Origin: CBDFGN01 sp965247065
GTDB lineage: Bacteria > Bacteroidota > Bacteroidia > Cytophagales > Cyclobacteriaceae
DNA: 64,000 nt
Reading direction: 5' to 3'
Assembly: GCA_965247065.1 (NCBI GenBank)
Contig: CBDFGN010000006.1
Span: 2,728,001-2,792,000, forward strand
Part shown: positions 31,015 to 40,689 of the stretch, in pieces
How the letters are laid out: each line of letters starts with the position of its first letter
Position numbering within the stretch: the stretch's first letter is position 1
Notes under the pieces: generated by a model
What the model saw: the letters and a program-made list of their open reading frames with translations, nothing else
Told to the model about the DNA's origin: nothing
Databases searched by the model: none
Program-made: the position numbers and the translations under genes

Positions 31015-32506
31015 TCAAGAACCTTTGTTGGTCATATTGAGCAAAAATTTCAGCATTAAACCAACACCAAACCCGGTCGCGCTTTTTTGGGCCGAAAACT
31101 TCGAGTCACCAAACGCCACACCGGCAATATCCAAATAGGCCCAAGACCGATGATCCTCGACAAATACCTCAAGAAACTTTGCTGCATGAATCGCGTCGGC
31201 CACTGGTTTGATCCCAATATTTCGTAAATCCGCGACGTCCGATTCAAGATCCTTTTTGTATTCATCCCACATGGGAAAGGCCCAAAGTTTTTCACCAACA
31301 AAACTCCCGGCGTCCGCAAGCTTTTCAGCAAGGTCACTGTTGTTGGAAAAGAGACCGGCCGCCTCAAAACCAATCGCGCGGACGCAGCTTCCAGTCAGGG
31401 TAGCTAAATCTATCAAGATCTCGGGCTCATAAGTCCGATTTAAATAAGCGAGTCCATCGGCCAAAATCATCCGACCTTCGGCGTCGGTATTGATAACTTC
31501 AATGGTATTACCTAAAAAAGAACCAACCACATCTCCCGGTTTTATAGCTGCGGACCCAATGTCATTTTGAGCCGTTGGCACAACAGCCACGATGTTCAGT
31601 TTTAACTTCAATCGGGCAGCCACCTCCAGAATTCCTAACACCGCAGCACCTCCTCCCATATCACTCTTCATATACTCCATGTTGGAGGAGGGTTTTACGG
31701 AAATTCCACCCGTGTCAAAGGTGATGCCTTTGCCCACAAGGCCGAGAGTTATCTTGTCCGTCGATTCATCTCCCGTGTACTCACAGCAAATGAAGGCTGG
31801 TTCCACAACACTGCCCTGACTGATAGCCTCCAAAGCCTTCAAGCCAAGTTTCTTGATTTCTTCTCTGTCCATAACCTGAACCTCGTAGCCATGCTCGGCA
31901 TCCGACTCCCTGGCCCAGGATCCCAGATCCATTGGAGTTAACCTATTGGAAGGAGCATTTACCATATCCATAATTCGGCCTTGAGTCTCGCTCAAGGCAA
32001 TTGCCCGGTCAATTTCGGAAACCCAATCCATCTGAATCGATTGGTCAAGGTACAGCGTTAAGGACCAGCATGGGCCGTACGCCTTGGGCTCATATTTAAA
32101 GGAGCTTAACTGGTAATCTCCCAACAAAAACCCGTTAACTGTAGCCTCGATCAGACCCGGGCTGGACGGAATATTGCCTTTGCTGGTTAAAAAGTCCACG
32201 CCGAGTTGCTCAATTGGATGATCTTTGAGGTTGTGCCTTACAGTTCTAAAAGCAGACCGTATCGAATCGTAACTGACCTGATTTCCGAGGCCTAGCAAAA
32301 CGATTCTATCAGCACCATTTTTTGAGGGATACAGTACCTGGACTTCTCCCAGTTCACATTTAAAATCTCTGGTTAGATGACCGGTACTAAAACCATAGAC
32401 CTCCCCTATGGTCACTATAAGTATTAACATGACTTTCTCCCTTAACCAGAGGGACAACAATGTTGGCTATTGGATCATCCAGATTGTACTGAATTTGAAC
32501 AGGCAT
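31015..32506 (-). pseudogene. pepA: Leucyl aminopeptidase (M17), frameshift near the N-terminus
   Basis: The main frame holds the M17 metal centre: VGKGITFDTGGISVKPSSNM, KSDMGGGAAVLG and NTDAEGRMILADGLAY. The N-terminal 30 residues (MPVQIQYNLDDPIANIVVPL) lie in another frame starting at 32506 and join after removal of one base from a G4 run (C4 at 32404-32407 on the plus strand). The complete protein would be about 496 residues, normal for the family. It would release N-terminal amino acids from peptides in the cytoplasm. Confidence 0.8.
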
Positions 32507-32908
32507 TGACACAGATAAATGTAGGGCGAAAATAGAACAAATTAGCCTGAGATAGTCAGTGTTTGCCCCCAAGACGATCTGATTGAACCTCGATCGCTTT
32601 TGACCAAATCATGGCTGTAGCAGATCCTTATCATTCCGTACTAAAGTCAAAGTATAGATCAGTCTCTGTCAATAGATGGTACGATAATTCTAAACGCAAG
32701 TGGGTAGAACAGTCGCCTTTCCAACCGTCTACGGGAAAAACTAGCGGAGTTCAATGATTATTTGCAAATCCTCCAGTACTTGTACCCTTGGGATGTTTAA
32801 GTGTCCTCGCCCCTGATACCTTCGGCGGAGCCCGCTTAATCAATTCTCTGCTGCGGTTTTTTAGATTGATAGATTAGATTCCTATCTTCGCTCGGAAGGC
32901 GCTTTAGT
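32507..32908. other. Intergenic region, divergent promoters expected
   Basis: This stretch of about 400 bases separates the leftward aminopeptidase operon from the rightward alkD gene. No tRNA, repeat or conserved ORF was seen. A sequence TATCTTCG about 25 bases before alkD loosely resembles the Bacteroidota -7 element, but this is weak. Confidence 0.4.
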
Positions 32909-33610
32909 ATGAAATATCAAGATCTAGTGAGAGAATTAAGATCTGCCGGAACCGAGCAAAATCAAAAAATATACCGACGGCATGGCTCAGGTAGCCATGT
33001 TTGGGGAGTTAGCTTTGCCAACTTAAGCAGACTGAAGAAGAGCGTCGTCAGCCCTTCGGGCAAAAAAGGGTTGAATCATGACTATGCGGTTGGACTCTGG
33101 GAGTCCCGCATTGTTGACTGTCAGACTCTCGGTTCAATGATCGCAGACCCAAAAGAAGTTACCTCTGAACAATTAGATCATTGGGTGGCGAGAATTCAAT
33201 TCTACCCAGTGTCCGACTATTTCGCCAAATTAGTCTACAATTCACCCTATTGGAAAGTAAAGCTAAATAAATGGTCCCATTCATCCAGAGAATTTGTAAA
33301 GAGGGCGGGGTACACCGTTTTGGCAATTGCGGCCCTCAAGGAGAGTGACATGCCAGATCAGTATTTTATGGACTTCCTGCCAGGAATTAAGGGCGGGATC
33401 CATCGGGCCAAGAACAGGGCAAAGGAGAGCATGAACCAGGCCCTGATTGCAATCGGAGCGCGAAGCGCTTATTTAAGAAAAAAGGCAATGGAAGTCGCTC
33501 GCGACATAGGAGAGGTAGAAATTGATCACGGCGAAACTTCCTGCCGCTCGTATAACGCTGCCGTCGAAATTGAGAAAATTTATTCCCGGCGAAACATCAA
33601 AACACGATAA
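32909..33610 (+). CDS. DNA alkylation repair protein (AlkD family)
   Basis: The 233-residue all-helical protein matches the HEAT-repeat AlkD/DNA alkylation repair family: HVWGVSFANLSRLKKSV, DYAVGLWESRIVDCQTLGSM and KRAGYTVLAIAALKE are typical. These glycosylases remove bulky N3/N7-alkylated purines. Followed 6 bases later by the GMC gene. Confidence 0.85.
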   Translation: MKYQDLVRELRSAGTEQNQKIYRRHGSGSHVWGVSFANLSRLKKSVVSPSGKKGLNHDYAVGLWESRIVDCQTLGSMIADPKEVTSEQLDHWVARIQFYPVSDYFAKLVYNSPYWKVKLNKWSHSSREFVKRAGYTVLAIAALKESDMPDQYFMDFLPGIKGGIHRAKNRAKESMNQALIAIGARSAYLRKKAMEVARDIGEVEIDHGETSCRSYNAAVEIEKIYSRRNIKTR

Positions 33611-33616
33611 TCTTTT

Positions 33617-35354
33617 ATGAAGAGTTTTCAGATCAAGAAAAGTTCGAGAGTATATGATGTGTGCGTTGTAGGATCAGGGGCGGGAGGTGGAATGGCAGCT
33701 AAGACCCTTAGCGAGGCCGGCGCCAAAGTTGCCATGCTGGAGGCTGGCCCCTCATTTGACTCGAGGTCCGGAGATATGTTCAAATGGCCCTATCAATCCC
33801 CTCGTCGGGGAGCACGAACTCACCGGCCGTTCGGAGAGTTTGATGCCTGCTTTGGAGGATGGGAGATTGAAGGAGAGCCATACTCTCTCATTGGGGATAC
33901 TCAATTCGACTGGTTCAGAGCCCGTATGTTGGGAGGAAGAACTAATCATTGGGGAAGGATTTCTTTGAGATTCGGCCCATTGGATTTCAAGCGAAAGAGC
34001 AGGGGATGGTTTGGGTGATGACTGGCCAATTGGCTATAATGACATTAAACCCTACTATGACAAGGTCGATCGTTATGTTGGGATCTTCGGAACCAACGAA
34101 GGAATATACAATGAACCGGATGGAATCTTCATGCCTCCGCCGAAACCTCGAGGTTATGAACTGTTGATGAAGCAAGCCTGCGACAAGGTTAATGTTCCAA
34201 TGATACCTTCTCGCCTGTCGATAATCACCAAACCGCTGAACGGCCGGCCACCTTGCCATTATTGCGCCCAGTGCCGCAGGGGATGCTCCACTTATTCGAA
34301 TTTCTCAAGTCCTTCGGTCCTGTTACCGCCAGCCCTGGAGACCGGCAACCTGGATTTAATAGTCAATGCTATGGCCCGGGAGGTAACCACTGATGGAAAC
34401 GGCAAGGCGACAGGGGTATCCTATGTGAACACTAGGGATTTACAGGAGTACCGTATAAAGGCCAAAATTGTGATTCTCTCAGCGAGCGCCTGCGAATCTG
34501 CTCGACTTCTGCTTAATTCTAAATCGACTAACCACCCGGACGGCCTGGCTAATGCCAGCGGAGTTGTGGGTAAATACCTGCACGATAGTACGGGCACTTC
34601 CATGAGGGCATTTATTCCAAAGCTTGTGGATTATCTTCCTCACAATGAAGATGGCACTGGTGGTATGCATCTATATGTACCATGGTGGCTCAATGATGCC
34701 AAGCTGGATTTTCCCCGGGGCTATCATATTGAGGTAGGCGGCGGGCGAAGAATGCCCGGATATGGCTTTGGAGGAAACATTCACAACATAAACCACATGC
34801 TGGGTGAATTGGATGCTAATCCCCGACCTAAGGGCGGTGGTGGATACGGTACCCAGCTCAAAAATAACTATCGTCGCTTGTACGGTTCGATCGTTAGCTT
34901 CAGCGGCAGGGGCGAGTCGGTTGCCAGGGAATCCAATTACTGCGAAATAGACCCCAGCAGGGTCGATAAATATGGCATCCCGGTGCTACGCTTTCACTAC
35001 AAATGGAGTGAGCATGAGTATAAACAAGTCCAGCACATGCACGATACTTTCGAACAGATCATTCATGCGATGGGAGGAATCCCTTTACAGCCTAAACCCA
35101 CCAAAGAGCAAGATTACGGCATTGAACCACCTGGTAGAATTATCCATGAGGTTGGGGTTACGCGCATGGGTAGTGACTCGGGAAAATCGGTTCTAAATGA
35201 ATATTGCCAGGCACACGACGTAAAGAACCTATTTGTGGCCGATGGTGGGCCCTTTGTCTCCCAAGCTGATAAGAATCCAACCTGGACCATTTTGGCTCTG
35301 AGTTGGCGTACATCGGATTACATCATTGAAGAAATGAAAAAGCAAAACTTGTAA
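33617..35354 (+). pseudogene. GMC-family oxidoreductase, one frameshift
   Basis: The two frames add to about 578 residues, normal for GMC enzymes of Bacteroidota. The first has the FAD motif CVVGSGAGGGMAAKTLSEAG and GGRTNHWGRISLRFG; the second has GDDWPIGYNDIKPYYDKVDR, the ferredoxin-like CHYCAQCRRGC and the C-terminal NPTWTILALSWRTSDYI. The break is at G4 (34002-34005), where removing one G restores the frame. It would oxidise a sugar or alcohol in the periplasm with the subunit encoded next. Confidence 0.82.
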
Positions 35355-35358
35355 TGGC

Positions 35359-36003
35359 ATGAGCAAAAAAGAAACCATTAGTCGAAGAGACTCATTGAAG
35401 TACATGGCCCTGGCGTCTATCTCTGCCGGACTGGTCGCTGGTTGTGACACCAAGGAAGAAACCCTTGAACACGTCCATCTCGCTGACCTGCCTGGAGACG
35501 ACTTTTCCAATCTTACGAAGGACGATCTGGCCTTGTTAAAACAAAAATTCTTTACCGATCATGAACGCGAGACCGTCAGGATATTGGCCAATATCGTCAT
35601 CCCCGCGGATGACCGATCCGGTAACGCCGAAGATGCGGGCGTGGTTCCGTTTATTGAATTCATGATGTTGGATCAACCACGGCATCAGACCCAAATGAGA
35701 GGTGGCTTGAAATGGCTGGACCATCAATGCATCAAAGCATTCAGCAACGACTTTGTAATCTGCACCACGGACCAGCAATCTCAGGTATTGGACCAAATCG
35801 CTTATCCTGAAGCAGCCAAGCCTGACATGAGCCAGGGGGTTATGTTCTTTAATAAGTTTAGAGATTTTGTGGCAACGGGGTTTTGGACCAGCAAAATGGG
35901 CATTGAGGATCTCGAATACAAAGGCAATATGGCTGCCAACTGGCAAGGGGCACCTAAGAAGTGGTTGGATCGATTGGGAGTTAGTTACCTGCAAGGGGAC
36001 TGA
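35359..36003 (+). CDS. Gluconate 2-dehydrogenase subunit 3-like protein with Tat signal
   Basis: The 214-residue protein starts with a Tat motif (SRRDSLKYMALASISAGLVA) ending in a Cys that may be lipidated. The body has the subunit-3 motifs ILANIVIPADDRSGNAEDAG and GVMFFNKFRDFVATGFWTSK. This small subunit forms a complex with the GMC dehydrogenase and carries it across the Tat pathway. It is coded 5 bases after the GMC gene. Confidence 0.87.
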   Translation: MSKKETISRRDSLKYMALASISAGLVAGCDTKEETLEHVHLADLPGDDFSNLTKDDLALLKQKFFTDHERETVRILANIVIPADDRSGNAEDAGVVPFIEFMMLDQPRHQTQMRGGLKWLDHQCIKAFSNDFVICTTDQQSQVLDQIAYPEAAKPDMSQGVMFFNKFRDFVATGFWTSKMGIEDLEYKGNMAANWQGAPKKWLDRLGVSYLQGD

Positions 36004-36048
36004 TTGAGATGATCTTGAGACCATGGGCCTGAAGCAGTCCAATTCTGC

Positions 36049-36055
36049 TAGTCTA
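36049..36055. repeat. 7-bp target-site duplication, left (TAGTCTA)
   Basis: TAGTCTA here and at 37087-37093 immediately flank the ends of the IS982-like element, a duplication made on insertion. Confidence 0.8.
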
Positions 36056-37086
36056 ACGTGAGTTCGACAATAAGGAATGATTAAAGAGCGAGAAAGAGTT
36101 GACCGGTGTCCTGGTAGTTCAATTTGATTGAGGGCTTTTTTTCGCAAAAGTTGTAAGCGATTAAAGCCGAGAAAAGGTTGGTAAGGAAATTAGTTGGGCT
36201 CCTGTGCCTGGAGTGTTCAATCTGGAAGATGTTTTTAAGTTGATCAATGATAGTCTCACAAATAGCCCTTTTACGGAGCATTATAGCATCCATGATGGGG
36301 GTTAAGGATGAGGACTTCATATTGCGTTTGAGTTTGGTTATCAGATGGACTCCGCGGAAGAACAGATTTTTAAAAAGTTCCTTACTGATGTAGCCTTTAT
36401 CACCAAAGAGCTTTCCGAATAATTTCTTAATAAACCGTTCAATTTTAAGAGGCTTTCTGTCATCCACATTGCCCGGTGTGAGCATAAAATCGATGATTTC
36501 ACCCGTATCAGCAGTGATAAGATGGAGCTTAAACCCGTAGAACCATCCGATGGAACAATGGCCTCTTTTAGCTAACCCTTCAAATACTTTATGGTTATGG
36601 ATCCGTCTGTTATGACAGACCCTTAACGGAGTGCTGTCTATAAAACTTATACCTGTACACTGTCCAGTCCCTTGTGTTTTCAGATAAATAGCCATTGGCA
36701 GAAGACTTCCACTACAAAGTTCTACCATTCGGTTATAGCTTACCACATCAGGAAAGAAGGAGCGCAAGTGGCCACAAACGTATGTGTTGTAAAAGGTCTT
36801 GAAATTTCGATATCCTGAGATCTGGAACAAGACCTGTATAGTCATTACTTCGGATAAAGAAAGCTTACCAGGTTTGTTGCGCTTTTTACTTCCCAGCAAT
36901 CTTTTTTCCAATTTTGGGACAAAATCCAGACAAAAATCGTCAATGGAACAAAAAATTTCAGTAATTTTAGTAGCAGTTAACATAGGTAGAAATATTAGTT
37001 ATTTTGTTGATTGTCAATGACTTAATATACTAATTTTCTGCCTTTTTTCTATCAATAAACTACTCTATTTTATATCGAACTCACGT
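36056..37086 (-). mobile_element. Complete IS982-like insertion sequence (1031 bp)
   Basis: The element has 12-bp perfect terminal inverted repeats ACGTGAGTTCGA / TCGAACTCACGT, a single transposase gene on the minus strand and a 7-bp target duplication. Length fits the IS982 family. It lies between the GluDH subunit gene and the sulfatase gene in intergenic DNA and appears intact, so it may be mobile. Confidence 0.88.
36081..36983 (-). CDS. IS982-family transposase
   Basis: The 300-residue protein has the DDE pattern of IS982/ISPsm-like enzymes: GISFIDSTPLRVCHNRRIHN with the first Asp, FGDKGYISKELFKNLF with the second, and CETIIDQLKNIFQIEHSRHR with the catalytic Glu region. It is basic as expected. 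It has no frameshift. Confidence 0.88.
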   Translation of the reverse strand: MLTATKITEIFCSIDDFCLDFVPKLEKRLLGSKKRNKPGKLSLSEVMTIQVLFQISGYRNFKTFYNTYVCGHLRSFFPDVVSYNRMVELCSGSLLPMAIYLKTQGTGQCTGISFIDSTPLRVCHNRRIHNHKVFEGLAKRGHCSIGWFYGFKLHLITADTGEIIDFMLTPGNVDDRKPLKIERFIKKLFGKLFGDKGYISKELFKNLFFRGVHLITKLKRNMKSSSLTPIMDAIMLRKRAICETIIDQLKNIFQIEHSRHRSPTNFLTNLFSALIAYNFCEKKPSIKLNYQDTGQLFLAL

Positions 37087-37093
37087 TAGTCTA
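37087..37093. repeat. 7-bp target-site duplication, right (TAGTCTA)
   Basis: Right-hand copy of the duplication flanking the IS982-like element. Confidence 0.8.
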
Positions 37094-37098
37094 AGCTT

Positions 37099-38493
37099 TT
37101 AGAACCTCATATTGGCTCCGATGTCATCGGCGAATTCTTTCATAGCCGCCTTCAGACGGGCAACAACTTCCTGGTTTTCCTTGGCTAAGTCAAACTGCTC
37201 GAAAGGGTCATTCTGGAGATTGAAAAGCTCTAACTGAATGGGTTCCGTACCGGTCTGCATTTCGTGTGAGGTCCAGCCATCCGCCGGTTTTGCGATTCTC
37301 AACTTCCAGGTTTTATCGCGAACTCCATCCAGGTTTGGGCCAGAAAAATAGAAATAAAAGGAGTGAGGGGAGGAAGCTTCATCCGTAATCATTGGCCAAA
37401 TATTCTGGCCGTCGAGCTCTTTGTCGGGTGCAGGTGTGCCAGTAAGTTCAAGAATTGTCGCGTGAAGATCCATGGTCGTCGCGATCTTGGAGATAACCTG
37501 AGCCGGAGCGATCTGACCAGGCCACCTCAGGACACAGGGTACCCGATAGCCTCCCTCGTATGACGTAGCCTTAGCCCCCCTCAATGGTCCGGTAGTTCCG
37601 CCGTGCCATCGCTCCACCGGTTCGGTATTGTACATTCTTGGAGGCATATTTCGCCAGGGCCCATTGTCGCTGGTGAAGATCACCAAAGTATTGTCGTCTA
37701 GTCCCTGTTGAAAAAGGACATCCAAAAGGCGACCCACGTTAGCGTCGATTTCCTCGATAACATCTCCATATCGACCCCCAGCGGATTTCCCGGAAAACCG
37801 CTTTGAGGCATAAACAGGTAAATGAGGCATTGAATGAGGCAGATAGACAAAGAATGGCTGTCCTTCTGATTCTCGTATGAATCGAATAGCTTCATCAGTA
37901 TATCGCTGCGTCAGCGTGGTTTGATCCACGGGTTGCTCGTTAGTAGGTTTGTCATTTCGATAGAGATGTAATGGCCTTTGGGTATCTACCCAAGGGGGCA
38001 TCATATCGTTGCTATAAAGAAGACCATAATATTCATCAAATCCACGGTCAGTAGGCAGGTACCCCGGTACCGAACCCAGGTGCCACTTTCCGAAGGCGGC
38101 GGTTCGATAACCATTGCCCTTAAGAGCTTCCGCCAATGTACGCTCGTCTTTGGATAAACCCCCGGAGGAATCAGGACCTAAATTCCTGGGCATTCCTACC
38201 TTCAATGGATATCGCCCAGTTAATAAACCGGCTCTGCTGGGTGTGCATACCGAAGCAGCGGAGTAAAAAGAGGTCATTTTAGCACCGTCCCTGGCCATTT
38301 GATCAATCCGGGGGGTATGAATGGTTGGATGTCCATAAAGACTTAGATCGCCGTAGCCCAGGTCATCGGCAAAGATCAGGATGATATTCGGAGTTTGCTG
38401 TGCCTTAGAGTCTATGCAAGACCAGCCGAGACATAAGGCAACAAAGCTAGTGACCAGGGTGTGGATTTTTATATGCTCTCTGGGTTGAAACAT
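37099..38493 (-). CDS. Secreted sulfatase
   Basis: The 464-residue protein has a signal peptide and the sulfatase signature CTPSRAGLLTGRYP, whose Cys is converted to formylglycine, after the first metal site NIILIFADDLGYGDLSLYG. Further motifs (FGKWHLGSVPGYLPTDRGFD, TSDNGPWRNM) complete the fold. It would remove sulfate esters from polysaccharides or glycans in the periplasm, a typical marine Bacteroidota function. The formylglycine-generating enzyme is not in the window. Confidence 0.93.
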   Translation of the reverse strand: MFQPREHIKIHTLVTSFVALCLGWSCIDSKAQQTPNIILIFADDLGYGDLSLYGHPTIHTPRIDQMARDGAKMTSFYSAASVCTPSRAGLLTGRYPLKVGMPRNLGPDSSGGLSKDERTLAEALKGNGYRTAAFGKWHLGSVPGYLPTDRGFDEYYGLLYSNDMMPPWVDTQRPLHLYRNDKPTNEQPVDQTTLTQRYTDEAIRFIRESEGQPFFVYLPHSMPHLPVYASKRFSGKSAGGRYGDVIEEIDANVGRLLDVLFQQGLDDNTLVIFTSDNGPWRNMPPRMYNTEPVERWHGGTTGPLRGAKATSYEGGYRVPCVLRWPGQIAPAQVISKIATTMDLHATILELTGTPAPDKELDGQNIWPMITDEASSPHSFYFYFSGPNLDGVRDKTWKLRIAKPADGWTSHEMQTGTEPIQLELFNLQNDPFEQFDLAKENQEVVARLKAAMKEFADDIGANMRF

Positions 38494-38652
38494 ATTTTCG
38501 GGGTTAAGTAAGAGGCCCTATAAATATAAAGTTTTCGCCGGTTTCTTTTAATAATTCAGTTAAGAGCAGTAGAAACACCGGTTCCTAGCTGTGCTTGGCA
38601 ATGCCATTCATAATCTATAAATTTAGCCAACAACTGAAAACCACATCCTAAC

Positions 38653-40014
38653 ATGGACCGAAAGATATTACTTACCGAGAATGAGATACCTGAAAAATGG
38701 TACAATATCGTCCCGGACATGCCTAATAAGCCATTACCACCGTTACACCCTGGTACCAAAGAGCCTATAGGACCAGAGGCACTGGCACCGTTATTTCCAA
38801 TGGCCTTAATAATGCAGGAAGTCAGCGCCGACAAGTGGATTGATATCCCAGAGGAGGTTCGTGACATTTACAAGCTTTGGCGACCTACCCCATTGTACCG
38901 AGCCTACAATTTGGAAAAGGCCTTGGACACCCCGGCAAAAATTTACTACAAATACGAAGGGGTAAGCCCAACAGGATCCCATAAGCCCAATACGGCAGTT
39001 CCTCAAGCCTTCTTCAACAAGCAAGAAGGCGTTAAGCGACTAAGCACAGAAACCGGCGCCGGGCAATGGGGAAGCGCTCTTGGCTTTGCCTGCAACCTGT
39101 TCGATATGGAATGCGAAGTCTATATGGTCAAGATAAGTTACGAGCAGAAGCCGTATAGAAAGAGCATGATGAACACATGGGGAGCAAAAGTATTCTCATC
39201 ACCTACTGATCAAACGGAGGCGGGAAAGAAAATCCTGGCCAAGGATCCGAATTCACCCGGAAGCCTGGGAATAGCAATATCAGAGGCGGTAGAAAGAGCT
39301 GCTACCAACGAAGAGACCAAGTATTCATTGGGAAGCGTTTTAAATCACGTGCTCACTCATCAAACGGTATTGGGCCAGGAGGCATTGGTCCAGATGGAAA
39401 AGGCAGGCAATTTACCCGACATAGTGGTTGCCCCATTCGGAGGGGGCTCGAATTTTGCAGGACTTTCGTTCCCCTTTTTGAGGTTGAACTTTGAAGAAGG
39501 CAAGAACATCCGCTGCATTGCCAGTGAGCCGGCTTCTTGTCCTAAACTGACCCGAGGCGTTTTTCGCTATGATTTTGGCGATACGGTAGGTTTGACCCCC
39601 CTTCTACCCATGTATACGCTTGGGCATAATTTCGTCCCCGCCCCGATTCACGCAGGCGGTCTTAGATACCACGGAGCCGGGGTTCTAATCAGCCAATTAC
39701 TAAGAGATAAATTGATTGAGGCCAGGTCCCACGACCAGATCGAGACCTTTGCTGCGGGTATCACGTTTGCCCAGACGGAAGGAATAATCCCCGCTCCTGA
39801 AGCGAATCATGGAATCGCTACCGTGATCCAGGAGGCCGAAAAGTGCAAAGAAGAAGGCACAAGCAAAACGATCCTGTTTAACCTCTGCGGACATGGAAAT
39901 TTCGATATGAGTGCCTATGACGACTACCTGTCAGGTAAATTGGTTGATCACGAAGTCACTAGGGAGGAGATTGAGAGTTCGCTCGCGGAGTTAGATACGC
40001 CAGTACCTGGGTAA
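38653..40014 (+). CDS. trpB: TrpB2-type tryptophan synthase beta chain
   Basis: The 453-residue PLP enzyme has YEGVSPTGSHKPNTAVPQAF (lysine binds PLP), ETGAGQWGSALGFACNLF and the phosphate-binding GGGSNFAGLSFPFL. Length and the N-terminal extension (TENEIPEKWYNIVPDMPNKP) identify the TrpB2 subfamily, which can make tryptophan from indole and serine or act in salvage. There is no trpA neighbour. Confidence 0.92.
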   Translation: MDRKILLTENEIPEKWYNIVPDMPNKPLPPLHPGTKEPIGPEALAPLFPMALIMQEVSADKWIDIPEEVRDIYKLWRPTPLYRAYNLEKALDTPAKIYYKYEGVSPTGSHKPNTAVPQAFFNKQEGVKRLSTETGAGQWGSALGFACNLFDMECEVYMVKISYEQKPYRKSMMNTWGAKVFSSPTDQTEAGKKILAKDPNSPGSLGIAISEAVERAATNEETKYSLGSVLNHVLTHQTVLGQEALVQMEKAGNLPDIVVAPFGGGSNFAGLSFPFLRLNFEEGKNIRCIASEPASCPKLTRGVFRYDFGDTVGLTPLLPMYTLGHNFVPAPIHAGGLRYHGAGVLISQLLRDKLIEARSHDQIETFAAGITFAQTEGIIPAPEANHGIATVIQEAEKCKEEGTSKTILFNLCGHGNFDMSAYDDYLSGKLVDHEVTREEIESSLAELDTPVPG

Positions 40015-40335
40015 ATTCGATTTACAGAGGGACTATTAGCGAATACAACCCCCGGTAATTGCCATTTACACTCGGGGTGGCAGTCCATCTAATTTTGCAA
40101 ATCTTAGGGCATCGAACCGAATTTTGCACTGGCAAATTTGACCCGGTATTCATCACCACGTCAGCACTTTTGGTTGACTGATGGACGGGTTAGCCAATCC
40201 TCATCCCCTGCCCGCGGTTGAGATCCGGGCATTTTTCCGTTAATGAAAATATTTCGGTAGCTCGAGGGTAACACATGATGTCCTAAAGCAATTAACCTTT
40301 AGTTCATTTCATGTTTTACCTAAATTACTAAGATT
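40015..40335. other. Intergenic region before the peptide operon
   Basis: This 321-base gap has no gene. A weak inverted repeat with ACCCC and GGGGT arms (about 40049-40080) after trpB could terminate it. The 80 bases before the peptide ATG are AT-rich and hold the likely promoter, but no clear Bacteroidota -33/-7 pair was found. Confidence 0.4.
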
Positions 40336-40623
40336 ATGAAAAAGCTAACATCAAACCAGATGGCGGATGTAGAAGGCGGGCTAATAGAGGGCACGCTGGT
40401 GCAGGGTAGGCCCAGTTCATTCACGGGAGCCAGCTATCAAATTGGAGCCGTTAGTCCAATGCACTATTCAGCTTTAGACTGCGTCGGATTTGGAGGGTCA
40501 TTGGTCGCACTTGGCCTTGCTGTGGTGGGCACCGGAGGTCTTGCGATATTCGGGGGATTACTTGGTTTGGGGACCCTAGCCGCTAGCGCCGGTGACTGTG
40601 AAGGGTGGCTCAACGGCAAGTGA
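40336..40623 (+). CDS. Double-glycine leader peptide, bacteriocin- or signal-like
   Basis: The 95-residue protein has the leader MKKLTSNQMADVEGG (residues 1-15) with the charged/polar start and double Gly seen in class II bacteriocins of Bacteroidota (cerein/lactobin-type annotations). Cleavage would give an 80-residue peptide. Cys49 and Cys88 bracket a Gly/Leu/Val-rich hydrophobic stretch (50-85) with several GxxxG-type motifs, suggesting a disulfide-closed membrane-active helix. It is followed by a hairpin and an ABC transporter operon on the same strand. Function as a toxin is inferred. Confidence 0.78.
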   Translation: MKKLTSNQMADVEGGLIEGTLVQGRPSSFTGASYQIGAVSPMHYSALDCVGFGGSLVALGLAVVGTGGLAIFGGLLGLGTLAASAGDCEGWLNGK

Positions 40624-40650
40624 TTCCAGGATTTTAAGTTATCTAATCAA

Positions 40651-40680
40651 GCTGGGCAAAGTCAGTTGGCTTTGTTCAGC
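40651..40680 (+). terminator. Hairpin between peptide and transporter genes, likely attenuator
   Basis: The 11-pair stem GCTGGGCAAAG / CTTTGTTCAGC (two G-U pairs, 8-base loop) lies 27 bases after the peptide stop. It has no T run, so it may protect or partially terminate the peptide transcript and lower transporter expression relative to peptide. Confidence 0.5.
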
Positions 40681-40689
40681 TTCCGGAAA

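Noticed and set aside
38556..38867. Minus-strand frame opposite trpB
   Set aside because: Shadow of the trpB reading frame with Ser/Gly-rich composition.
40666..40689. TTG start for permease 1 at 40666
   Set aside because: It lies inside the hairpin; the ATG at 40690 with a hydrophobic N-terminus is a better start.
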